From JAYXXU01 sp049301135 (GTDB taxonomy: Bacteria > Pseudomonadota > Gammaproteobacteria > Pseudomonadales > Moraxellaceae): a stretch of DNA of 19,984 nt. Positions 1 through 6,913 of this stretch are shown here, one piece after another (the stretch's first letter is position 1; the number at the start of each line of letters is the position of its first letter). A program made the translations under genes and the position numbers. The stretch covers positions 1-19,984 of the forward strand of contig JBAQKP010000146.1 in NCBI GenBank assembly GCA_049301135.1. The letters run 5' to 3'. The notes under the pieces were generated by a model that searched no databases, was not told where the DNA came from, and saw only the letters and a list, made by a program, of their open reading frames with translations.

Positions 1-58
1 TGAAGATGTTGGTGGAGTTGCAGCGGGTGCAACGATGGACGGTGGTTTCTGAGATCAT
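1..58 (-). CDS. IS1-family-like transposase, N-terminal fragment (runs off the left edge)
   Basis: On the minus strand an ATG at 58-56 opens a frame reading MISETTVHRCTRCNSTNIF up to the window edge. A CxxC pair within the first dozen residues, followed by an S-T-N-I-type stretch, is the usual N-terminal zinc ribbon of IS1-family InsA-like transposases, which bind the element ends. The call is supported by the adjoining sequence at 62-84, which resembles an IS1 terminal repeat, placing the start codon just inside the element end as in single-frame IS1 relatives. Only 19 codons are visible, so whether the element is intact cannot be judged. Another zinc-ribbon protein, such as a different transposase family, remains possible. 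Confidence 0.5.
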   Translation of the reverse strand, partial: MISETTVHRCTRCNSTNIF

Positions 59-61
59 GGT

Positions 62-87
62 CAGTGAGGTTGGGCAGCGTGGGTGAT
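62..87 (-). mobile_element. Probable terminal inverted repeat / end of an IS1-like element
   Basis: Read on the minus strand, this stretch contains GCTGCCCAACCTCACTGA. The classical IS1 right end contains GCTGCCAACTTACTGA, so the match is close with two short insertions. The outermost base of the element probably lies near 84-87. The AT-rich bases just to the right (about 88-97) would suit an 8-10 bp IS1 target duplication, but the other copy is outside the window. The element lies to the left and the gene cassette to the right is its target side. The family match comes from memory of IS1 ends; the exact boundary is inferred. Confidence 0.45.
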
Positions 88-109
88 CTAAATTTTATAC
101 CAGAACACG

Positions 110-637
110 TTGATTTTTGACACTACCAAAGATTTAATTCTTTCGGCTTCGCTTGAGGATTGGAACAACATCGGGTGCTGGGGCGCTGGCACTGGTCCAT
201 CATTCAGAGATTCTTTCTCCGTATGGACTAAAGGTGCTGGTGAATTTCACAATATTGAAATTGATTCCCATTGCGAGGTTTATTCATTAAAAAAAAATTT
301 ATCAGTGTCAGTTGCTTGTGGCATTAAACACAACGACGATTTTATCGAAGATTGGGCTAATTCGTTTCCAGATACTAGGGCATCAAGTGCATTCGTTGAT
401 TTTTTTTATAACAACCAGCTTGTATACAGGGATATTTACGTTTCAGTAGATGGTGGGAGATGCAGAATACCCCTGCCGGACATGAAATTTAACAGCTCAA
501 CGCATCAAGTTGAGAAATTGACTATACCACGGGAAAAATACAAATTTTTCAAGCTGCTGAATGGCTTAGGAAACGATTATGAAAGCTATTTTCATAGGAC
601 AAAAATTGAAGTTGTTGACGAACCATGGATGAAATAA
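110..637 (+). CDS. Hypothetical protein, first gene of an AT-rich pair; 5' end doubtful
   Basis: I do not recognise this 175-residue protein. It is AT-rich and looks soluble: no signal peptide or membrane helix, many aromatic residues, several Trp and Cys in the first half, and mixed beta-like stretches. The start is weak. A stop at 89-91 closes the frame upstream, the first possible start is TTG at 110, there is no convincing ribosome binding site, and the next in-frame ATG lies far inside. The probable IS1-like end a few bases upstream suggests the insertion removed or displaced the native start or promoter, so this may be a 5'-damaged gene. The stop lies one base before the next gene's ATG, so the two are almost certainly co-transcribed. 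Composition differs sharply from lon, which suggests horizontal acquisition. Confidence 0.55.
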   Translation: MIFDTTKDLILSASLEDWNNIGCWGAGTGPSFRDSFSVWTKGAGEFHNIEIDSHCEVYSLKKNLSVSVACGIKHNDDFIEDWANSFPDTRASSAFVDFFYNNQLVYRDIYVSVDGGRCRIPLPDMKFNSSTHQVEKLTIPREKYKFFKLLNGLGNDYESYFHRTKIEVVDEPWMK

Positions 638-638
638 T

Positions 639-1085
639 ATGGATTTTTGGAATGGTTTAGGACTTTTTTTAACATTTTGTGGAACCGCACTGGCTTTCTG
701 GCAGGCGTACAAAGCAAAGACTTATAAAGAGGAAATACAAGCGGATCGGCAAAAATTAATTTTGATTGAATTGATGCCTATTGCGAAAAGTGCCCGAGAT
801 GAATGTAAAAAAATCATTACTCCTGTCAATAAACCTATGCGGGGTGTTGATTCAAATAGAGTAATCACTTCAATTCAGGAATTGGCGGAAAAGCTTCAAG
901 AGCATAGCCATCGACTGAAAGGGAGTTTTAAAGAAAAAGCAGCAGTTAATAATTTACAGCTTTTAATATCGAATTATAAAAATGAAAACGCGGCTGATGA
1001 GCGCAATAGGCTCGCTGACTCAATATACAGCGAATTAAACTCAATAGTTGAGTCATTAGCATTGAGCATAGATGGTAGTTTGTAA
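639..1085 (+). CDS. Hypothetical single-TM protein with helical cytosolic domain
   Basis: The 148-residue product begins with a hydrophobic segment (about residues 5-22), followed by A-Y-K-A-K-T-Y-K-E-E-I and a long charged, helix-rich region to the C-terminus. This predicts a short periplasmic N-terminus, one inner-membrane anchor and a cytosolic coiled-coil or helical bundle. The ATG follows the previous stop by one base, so it is probably translationally coupled to that gene. Small anchored proteins of this layout (a TM segment followed by a Lys-rich YK-type linker) occur in many accessory and defence islands, but nothing here proves such a role. The AT-rich codon use matches its partner and not lon downstream. 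Function unknown; confidence that it is a real gene is fair. Confidence 0.65.
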   Translation: MDFWNGLGLFLTFCGTALAFWQAYKAKTYKEEIQADRQKLILIELMPIAKSARDECKKIITPVNKPMRGVDSNRVITSIQELAEKLQEHSHRLKGSFKEKAAVNNLQLLISNYKNENAADERNRLADSIYSELNSIVESLALSIDGSL

Positions 1086-1273
1086 GCAAACCACCTACTC
1101 CAGCAGCAGCCCAACTAGCAGATCCCTGATGACCGTTTCAATCTTTTGGCGGTCGATCAACCCACAAAAACAGCCTTTTTTAGCATGTCTAGCGCAATCA
1201 CCCTTGTTTTTTTGCCAGATTGCATTACTTATAGGACATGACAAGCTGTTTTGTCACTCATCTGGAGTGCTTT
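1086..1273 (+). promoter_or_regulatory. Intergenic region upstream of lon
   Basis: This 188-bp gap must hold the lon promoter, but I cannot fix it. TTGCCA at 1212-1217 and TATAGG at 1230-1235 are spaced too closely for a standard sigma-70 pair, and I see no clean sigma-32 (CTTGAA / CCCCAT) site although lon is heat-induced in many relatives. The ribosome binding site is clear: GGAG at 1264-1267, seven bases before ATG 1274. A short imperfect stem (GACCG/CGGTC around 1130-1154) follows the preceding gene but lacks a T tract. Confidence 0.3.
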
Positions 1274-3694
1274 ATGACCAACTCAACTTCATCCGAACAC
1301 CTGACGCCGCGCAGTGGACCGTTTCCGCTATTGGCACTGCGTGATGTTGTGGTCTATCCGCACATGCAAATCGCCTTATTCGTCGGTCGCCCCAAGTCGA
1401 TTCACGCCGTTGAAATCGCCCGCGCCGCCGATGAACTGGTGTTTGTGGTCGCCCAAAAAGACTCACTGGCCGAAGGCATCGATAACGAAAACCTGTACGA
1501 ATTCGGCACGGTCTGCCGCATCGTGCAAGTGGTCAACCACGAAAACGACGACAACTGCATCAAGGTGCTGATCGAAGGCTTGTACCGCGCGCGCCTGACC
1601 GACATCGAAGATCAAGGCTTGTACATGCTGGCCGGTACGACCCCTGCACCGATTGAAGTCAGCTTGTCCAGCAGCGACCAAGAAGAAAAACGCATCGGCC
1701 TACAGACCTTGTTTGCCCAGTACGCCGAAGCCAAGCTGCGCAACTCGCGCGAGCTGATCAGTGCTGCCGAAAAAATCCAAGACCTGCTGGAGCTGGTGTA
1801 TTTTGTCGCCACCCGCACCCCGCTGTCGATTGACAGCAAACAAAAATTCTTGGAACAAGCCGATCTGGCCGCGCATGTGCAAGAACTGACTGACTACCTG
1901 ATGCGCCAATCTGAGGAAACCCAGATCGAGCAGGGCTTGCACGAAAACGTCAAACGCCAGATGGAAAAAAACCAGCGCGAATACTTTCTGAACGAAAAAA
2001 TGAAAGTGATTCAGCGCGAGTTATCTGACATGAACGGCGGTGGCGATGACGAAATGTCAGACCTCGAACGCCGTATGTCAGAAGCGGATCTGCCTGAAGC
2101 GGTGCAAAAAAAGGCCGAAGCCGAATTCCGCAAGCTCAAGTCGATGCAAGCTGCGTCGAGTGAAGCAGCGGTCGTGCGTAACTATCTCGACTGGATCTTG
2201 AACACGCCTTGGAAAAAAGCCAGCAAAGTCTCGATCAAACTGGACAAAGCCCAGCAAATTCTAGACGCGGATCACTACGGTCTGGCCGAAGTCAAAGACC
2301 GCATCGTCGAATATCTGGCGGTACAGTCGCGGGTTAAGCAACTGCGCGGGCCCGTGCTGTGTCTGGTTGGCCCCCCTGGCGTGGGTAAAACCAGCCTAGG
2401 CGAATCAGTCGCCAAAGCCACTGGCCGCGAGTTTGTCCGTATGGCGCTTGGTGGTGTGCGGGATGAAGCCGAAATTCGTGGCCATCGCCGTACCTATATC
2501 GGCGCGATGCCCGGTAAAATCGTGCAGCATCTGGCCAAAGTCGGCGTGAAAAACCCGCTGTTCTTGCTCGATGAAATCGACAAAATGGCGCAAGACTATC
2601 GCGGCGATCCAGCATCAGCCTTACTGGAAGTGCTTGATCCGTCGCAAAATCATAAATTCAATGACCATTATTTGGACATGGATTTAGATTTGTCGGAAGT
2701 GATGTTTATCTGTACCGCCAACAGCATGGATATTCCTGCGCCGTTGCTGGATCGGATGGAAGTGATTCGTTTGCCCGGTTATACCGAAGACGAAAAGGTC
2801 AACATCGCCGAACGCTATTTGATCCCGAAAGCGATCAAAGCCAATGGACTCAAGCCCAAAGAACTGCACATCGCTGAAGACGCGGTGCGTGATCTGATTC
2901 GCCGTTACACCCGTGAAGCCGGTGTGCGTAATCTGGAACGCGAAGTGTCGAAGATCTGCCGCAAGGTGGTCAAAGAAGCCGTGACCAGCAAAGCCAAAAA
3001 CGTCGAGATCAACGTCACCGAAGCCAATCTGGAGCAATACTCTGGTGTGTACAAGGTTGATTTTGGTCGGGCGGAAGCCGAAGCTGAAATCGGTCGGGTG
3101 ACGGGTTTGGCATGGACATCGGTCGGTGGCGAGTTGTTGACCATCGAAGCGGCCTCGGTTAAAGGCAAAGGCGCATACACCGCCACCGGCTCACTCGGTG
3201 ACGTGATGCAAGAGTCGATCAAGGCTGCGATGACTGTGGTGCGTACCCGTGCCGAAATGCTCGGGATCGCGCACGAGAAGTTTGCCGAAACCGATGTGCA
3301 TGTGCATATGCCGGAAGGCGCGACCCCGAAAGATGGCCCTTCAGCAGGGATTGCGCTGACCACGGCGTTGGTGTCTACGCTGACCGGCATTCCGGTGCGT
3401 GCCGACATCGCCATGACCGGCGAAGTCACCCTGCGTGGTCGGGTACTGCCAATTGGTGGCTTAAAAGAAAAGCTACTGGCGGCGCATCGCGGTGGGATTA
3501 AGCTGGTCTTGATTCCAGCCGACAACCAGCGCGACCTGAAAGAAATTCCAGACAACGTCAAACAAGGTCTGGAGATTCGTGCGGTGAAAACCATCGACGA
3601 AGTGCTGGCAGCAGCTTTGGTCAGTGCGCCGATCCCTTTGCCACCGCCAGTGCTCACAGCAACGGTGACCGGCGATAGTGCGCGTCACTCTTAA
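1274..3694 (+). CDS. lon: ATP-dependent protease Lon (LonA type)
   Basis: Lon is the cytosolic ATP-driven serine protease that degrades misfolded and short-lived regulatory proteins as a homohexamer. The 806-residue product has the full LonA layout: N-terminal substrate-binding domain (about 15-210), coiled linker (about 210-320), AAA+ module with Walker A GPPGVGKT (366-373) and Walker B LLDEIDK (431-437), and a C-terminal protease domain with the catalytic Ser690 in PKDGPSAG and Lys733 in GGLKEKLLAA. The Ser-Lys distance (43) matches E. coli Lon. An in-frame ATG at 1238 would add 12 residues, but only 1274 has a ribosome binding site (GGAG, 7 bases). It appears to be monocistronic, ending in a terminator at 3766-3798. 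The Pro-rich, variable last ~20 residues are normal. Confidence 0.98.
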   Translation: MTNSTSSEHLTPRSGPFPLLALRDVVVYPHMQIALFVGRPKSIHAVEIARAADELVFVVAQKDSLAEGIDNENLYEFGTVCRIVQVVNHENDDNCIKVLIEGLYRARLTDIEDQGLYMLAGTTPAPIEVSLSSSDQEEKRIGLQTLFAQYAEAKLRNSRELISAAEKIQDLLELVYFVATRTPLSIDSKQKFLEQADLAAHVQELTDYLMRQSEETQIEQGLHENVKRQMEKNQREYFLNEKMKVIQRELSDMNGGGDDEMSDLERRMSEADLPEAVQKKAEAEFRKLKSMQAASSEAAVVRNYLDWILNTPWKKASKVSIKLDKAQQILDADHYGLAEVKDRIVEYLAVQSRVKQLRGPVLCLVGPPGVGKTSLGESVAKATGREFVRMALGGVRDEAEIRGHRRTYIGAMPGKIVQHLAKVGVKNPLFLLDEIDKMAQDYRGDPASALLEVLDPSQNHKFNDHYLDMDLDLSEVMFICTANSMDIPAPLLDRMEVIRLPGYTEDEKVNIAERYLIPKAIKANGLKPKELHIAEDAVRDLIRRYTREAGVRNLEREVSKICRKVVKEAVTSKAKNVEINVTEANLEQYSGVYKVDFGRAEAEAEIGRVTGLAWTSVGGELLTIEAASVKGKGAYTATGSLGDVMQESIKAAMTVVRTRAEMLGIAHEKFAETDVHVHMPEGATPKDGPSAGIALTTALVSTLTGIPVRADIAMTGEVTLRGRVLPIGGLKEKLLAAHRGGIKLVLIPADNQRDLKEIPDNVKQGLEIRAVKTIDEVLAAALVSAPIPLPPPVLTATVTGDSARHS

Positions 3695-3730
3695 AGGTGT
3701 TGCGTCAGTAAAGTCCGTTTAAAGTTGACC

Positions 3731-3758
3731 CCGTTTTTGGACTCCAGACCAAAAATGG
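3731..3758 (+). repeat. Perfect 10-bp stem-loop downstream of lon
   Basis: CCGTTTTTGG (3731-3740) pairs over its whole length with CCAAAAATGG (3749-3758), counting one G-T wobble, around an 8-base loop. It sits 37 bases after the lon stop and just before the intrinsic terminator. It may stabilise the 3' end of the lon mRNA or help termination; no T tract follows it. Confidence 0.6.
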
Positions 3759-3765
3759 GTTGGTT

Positions 3766-3798
3766 GGCAATCCATGCAGTGTGTGGGTTGCCTTTTTT
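3766..3798 (+). terminator. Rho-independent terminator of lon
   Basis: GGCAATCC (3766-3773) and GGGTTGCC (3785-3792) form an 8-bp stem with one G-U pair and an 11-base loop, followed directly by six T residues (3793-3798). This is a standard intrinsic terminator in the lon orientation. Confidence 0.8.
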
Positions 3799-3905
3799 AT
3801 GAGTTGCTTTTTTATGGGATTGCCCAGCAAAATCAGACTCAATCCCGTCAAAAAAATGCTACAACAACGTCAGGTCTACCGTTTTAAACCCTTGGAGTGC
3901 GTATC

Positions 3906-4274
3906 ATGCTCGACAAACAGCCACCCACCCCAACGCCGACAGCAGAACAAGTCAGGCAATGGACACTGATTCTGCATCTGTCACAATATGCTGGCCTGAT
4001 TGTGCCATTTGCCAATCTGGTTGCCCCGATTGTGATCTGGCAACTCAAAAAAAACGACATGCCAGAACTCGATACACATGGTAAACATGTGGTGAATTGG
4101 CAAATTTCGATGCTGATCTACGCGGCGGTGTCTGCGGTGTTGATGTTTGTGCTGATTGGTTTTTTGATGCTGGGCATACTGGCGATTTTATATTTGGTGT
4201 TTCCGCTGATTGGTAGTATCAAAGCCAATAACGGTGAATTCTGGCACTACCCGCTGACCATCAAGTTTTTCTAA
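3906..4274 (+). CDS. DUF4870-type small integral membrane protein
   Basis: This 122-residue protein has a short polar Pro/Thr-rich N-terminus, then hydrophobic segments at about 23-46 and 72-105. It carries the traits of the DUF4870 (Tic20-like) family: W-T-L-I-L-H-L-S-Q near the start, N-L-V-A-P-I-V-I-W with a following charged loop, then H-G-K-H-V-V-N-W-Q-I-S and a long final hairpin ending with I-G-S-I-K-A-N-N-G-E. The family has no settled function. ATG 3906 is preferred to GTG 3897 because GGAG at 3894-3897 lies eight bases before it. It stands alone between lon's terminator and the convergent prc gene. A GTCAC/GTGAC palindrome near 4320 might aid termination but lacks a T tract. Confidence 0.85.
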   Translation: MLDKQPPTPTPTAEQVRQWTLILHLSQYAGLIVPFANLVAPIVIWQLKKNDMPELDTHGKHVVNWQISMLIYAAVSAVLMFVLIGFLMLGILAILYLVFPLIGSIKANNGEFWHYPLTIKFF

Positions 4275-4375
4275 TCACACGGCTTTAGCAAACCAGCAGC
4301 GGATAAGATCGCCAACGCCGTCACGGGTGACAAGACGCTCTGATCCATACCACGTTTCTTTACTTGTGTCGCATG

Positions 4376-4412
4376 AAAAAACCGCCAGTCACTCTGTGGT
4401 GTATGGCGGTTT
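4376..4412 (-). terminator. Intrinsic terminator of prc
   Basis: AAACCGCCA (4379-4387) and TGGCGGTTT (4404-4412) are perfect 9-bp arms around a 16-base loop. On the minus strand the stem runs straight into a T run (complement of A 4376-4381), 20 bases beyond the prc stop. In the plus direction only TTT follows, so it is mainly a prc terminator and perhaps weakly bidirectional. Confidence 0.8.
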
Positions 4413-4432
4413 GACGTCGACCAATACCCTGT

Positions 4433-6649
4433 TTATTGCGGCGTTAATGGAATGCCACGTTGCAGTTTAATGCTGTCCACCAACACATCGGCAGCCTCCA
4501 CCACAAACACCTCATCTTCCGGCAGTTTTGGTCGCTCGTTTTGCTTCATTTTGGCACGAATCTCCGATTGTGCTTCGAGATCGGCTTGATACACCTGCCA
4601 ACTGGCATACGGCGGCAAGCCAGTCAACACTCGGCGCTGGTTTTCAACCGCAAGGGTCTGCTGCTCCATTTTTTTGGCTTCAGCGCGGCGGGTGTCTAAA
4701 TTCAGCGAGACTGTTTTTTGATCTTTGTTCATCAAACCCAAATGTCGAATGTCGTTCAAGAACACAAACTGCGGATCTTTGACCTGACGCTCCAGTGAAC
4801 GGCGATTGAGCACCGGCAGATCTGGCGCAAAGTCACGTTCGCGCACATAAGCAGAAGTGGCGATGGTGTCCCATTTCAGCGCGTTTTTGGCTTTGCGCTC
4901 GCCCATTTCTTCATCGTAGATATTGACCAGATGAATGTCTGGACTCACGCCACGATTCTGAGTACTGCCGCCGGTCACGCGATAAAACGTGCGCTGGGTC
5001 AGTGTAGCTTGACCGTAGGCTAAACTGTCGAGTTGCACTTGTGCAGTGCCCTTGCCAGTGGTGGTACTGCCCAAAATCAAACCACGACCATAGTCTTGAA
5101 TCGCCGCCGCAAAAATCTCACTGGCCGATGCTGAGGCCAGATTGATCAGCACAGTCAGTGGCCCTGCGTAGAGCTGCGCGCCACCATCCTCGTCACGGTA
5201 GACGTTGACATTGCCATTGCCATCGCGAATCTGCACCAATGAGCCTTCTTTTAAAAACATGCCGAGCATGCTAGCCACTTCATCCAGCGAACCACCAGGG
5301 TTATTGCGCAGATCAACCACCACCCCATCGACATTTTCGGCACTTAGCGCAAGTAGGGCTTTTTTGGTATCTTCACTGACACTGCGGTAGTTGTCACCAG
5401 CACGCCGCGCCCGATAGTTCAGATAAAATGAGGGGATTTCGATCACGCCGATCCGGTAAGTTTTGCCTTCACGCACCACTTCGGTAATCCGATGCCGCAG
5501 CGCGGCATCTTCTTGCTCGATCACATCACGCACGATGGTGACGTTACGCGCTTGTGCGGCAGAAGCATTCGGCGCGAGCAACCGCAAGGTGACTTTGGTG
5601 CCGCGCTTGCCACGAATCAGGCCGACAATCTCGCCGCTCGACCAGCCGACCACATCGACCATCGCTTCGCCGTCTTGCGCAACGCCAATAATCCGATCAC
5701 CGGCGCGCACTTGGCCGTTTTTACTGCTCGGGCCGCCTTCGACCAACGATTCAATCCGCGTGTAGTCTTCATTGCCGCGTTCTGGCCGAATCGACACCCC
5801 GATGCCTTCGAGGGCCAGTGTGGTCTGACGGTTCATTTCCATCGCTTCAACTGGCGCATAATAATTACTGTGCGGGTCGTAAGTCGCCATCGCAGCATTC
5901 AGCACCAACTCTAGTACTCGATCACTTTTGACCCGTGACATCCGCTCAAGCTGACGCTGATAGCGCTTTTGTAGGGTTTCGACTGGGCCTAACTCGCTAC
6001 TGCTCAGGTCTTGGCCTTGTGCCAGTGCTGGGTTGTCTTTAATCGCCTGTTGCTTGGCCGCTTCTGATTCTTTACTGATGGTCAAGTTAATCAGTTGTGA
6101 CACCAGCTGTTTTTGCCAAAACGCTTGCTGCTCTGCTTGCGTTGCAAAAAACGGGGCTTTTTCGCGGTCGATTTCAATGGTGTCATCACGATTCAGATTC
6201 TGTGGCTGCTTCAGTTGGTTCAGCATGTATTGGTTAAATTCGGTCAACCGCTGTTGGTAGCGCTGATGAATTTCGAACGCTGGCCGCAGGTCGCCGGTTT
6301 TTAAGTAACGCCCGAGATTGGCGGCGTATTTTTGCCGAAAGCTATCAATATCTGATTGCAAAAATAAAGTGTGTTCTGCGTCCAGATTATCAATCAACAT
6401 GTCAAAAATACGCACGGACATCGTTTCGTCCATCGGCATATTGAGATAATGATGGCGATCCAGTAAGGTCGCGACTTGGCGGCTGACCAAGGCTTGCTCA
6501 CGGCTCGGCATGAGGCTCTGCTCGGTGACGGCTGGTTCAGTGGTCGCAGCAGTCGCGGGCGTTGCACCACCCATCACCTGATTAAAAAATAAACCGCCCG
6601 TGATCAGGGCTAAGGCACAGGCTAAATTTTGAAGTTTCATATGCTGCAC
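4433..6649 (-). CDS. prc: Periplasmic tail-specific carboxy-terminal protease (Prc/Tsp, S41A)
   Basis: Prc cleaves periplasmic proteins from a nonpolar C-terminus and, in related bacteria, trims penicillin-binding protein 3 and degrades lipoprotein-regulated peptidoglycan hydrolases. The product of up to 738 residues starts with a signal peptide (hydrophobic stretch about 10-26, followed by an Ala-rich cleavage region). It continues with the helical Prc N-terminal domain (to about 250), a PDZ domain (about 283-360), the S41 peptidase core and the Prc-specific C-terminal domain (about 570-738). Catalytic Ser508 lies in SASASEIFAAAIQDYGR and Lys533 in TGKGTAQ; the 25-residue spacing equals that of E. 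coli S430/K455. GTG at 6649 has AGGA five bases upstream; ATG at 6640 also gives a normal signal peptide but is 14 bases from that site. The gene is divergent from nagZ and has its own terminator. Confidence 0.97.
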   Translation of the reverse strand: MQHMKLQNLACALALITGGLFFNQVMGGATPATAATTEPAVTEQSLMPSREQALVSRQVATLLDRHHYLNMPMDETMSVRIFDMLIDNLDAEHTLFLQSDIDSFRQKYAANLGRYLKTGDLRPAFEIHQRYQQRLTEFNQYMLNQLKQPQNLNRDDTIEIDREKAPFFATQAEQQAFWQKQLVSQLINLTISKESEAAKQQAIKDNPALAQGQDLSSSELGPVETLQKRYQRQLERMSRVKSDRVLELVLNAAMATYDPHSNYYAPVEAMEMNRQTTLALEGIGVSIRPERGNEDYTRIESLVEGGPSSKNGQVRAGDRIIGVAQDGEAMVDVVGWSSGEIVGLIRGKRGTKVTLRLLAPNASAAQARNVTIVRDVIEQEDAALRHRITEVVREGKTYRIGVIEIPSFYLNYRARRAGDNYRSVSEDTKKALLALSAENVDGVVVDLRNNPGGSLDEVASMLGMFLKEGSLVQIRDGNGNVNVYRDEDGGAQLYAGPLTVLINLASASASEIFAAAIQDYGRGLILGSTTTGKGTAQVQLDSLAYGQATLTQRTFYRVTGGSTQNRGVSPDIHLVNIYDEEMGERKAKNALKWDTIATSAYVRERDFAPDLPVLNRRSLERQVKDPQFVFLNDIRHLGLMNKDQKTVSLNLDTRRAEAKKMEQQTLAVENQRRVLTGLPPYASWQVYQADLEAQSEIRAKMKQNERPKLPEDEVFVVEAADVLVDSIKLQRGIPLTPQ

Positions 6650-6681
6650 AGACTTCCTTGAAAAAACCGATCTAAACCCAG

Positions 6682-6765
6682 TCAGCGTGACGGATCAACG
6701 CGACAGGTCAAAACGACCCGTCTGCAACCAACAACACGGGACACTCACTGGGCGATTCACGCTGA
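6682..6765. repeat. Long-range inverted repeat in the prc leader region
   Basis: TCAGCGTGA (6682-6690) and TCACGCTGA (6757-6765) are perfect 9-bp complements 66 bases apart, and GACGG (6688-6692) with CCGTC (6718-6722) can nest between them. On the minus strand this falls in the likely prc 5' untranslated region; it could be an mRNA fold or a paired operator. The whole prc-nagZ gap (6650-6913) must hold two divergent promoters, which I could not place securely. Confidence 0.4.
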
Positions 6766-6850
6766 GTTGTTTGCATTGTGCCACGTTATCGCGCAGCAAA
6801 TGTAGCAGACCTGTGCAAAAATCAGGTATGGTTTGCGACATTTGATGCAT

Positions 6851-6881
6851 TTTTAGCGGACTGCGCGTGCGCGCGCTAAAA
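6851..6881. repeat. 8-bp inverted repeat upstream of nagZ
   Basis: TTTTAGCG (6851-6858) and CGCTAAAA (6874-6881) are perfect complements. The 15-base spacer is itself an alternating CG/GC stretch that can extend the stem. It lies 33 bases before the nagZ start. It may be a regulator site or a leader hairpin; no T tract follows, so it is not a classical terminator. Confidence 0.5.
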
Positions 6882-6913
6882 CTGCCACATCTTTCACCAC
6901 TTAGGATACTGCG

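Noticed and set aside
1201..1240. Heat-shock (sigma-32) promoter for lon
   Set aside because: CTTG at 1203 is not followed by a CCCCAT-type -10 at proper spacing, so the claim cannot be supported.
1238..1273. Upstream ATG giving a 12-residue longer Lon
   Set aside because: There is no ribosome binding site for it, whereas ATG 1274 has GGAG at seven bases and gives the usual family N-terminus.
2905..3657. 250-codon open frame antisense to lon
   Set aside because: It is a shadow of the lon reading frame; its product is Ser/Thr/Arg-rich with no family resemblance and no ribosome site.
3760..3969. 69-codon plus-strand frame between lon and the DUF4870 gene
   Set aside because: It runs through the lon terminator hairpin and into the next gene in another frame; no ribosome site or coding character.
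6781..6850. Sigma-54 or sigma-70 promoters for prc and nagZ
   Set aside because: TGGCAC (minus strand) lacks GC at -12, and TATGGT (6827-6832) has no acceptable -35; patterns too weak to report as features.
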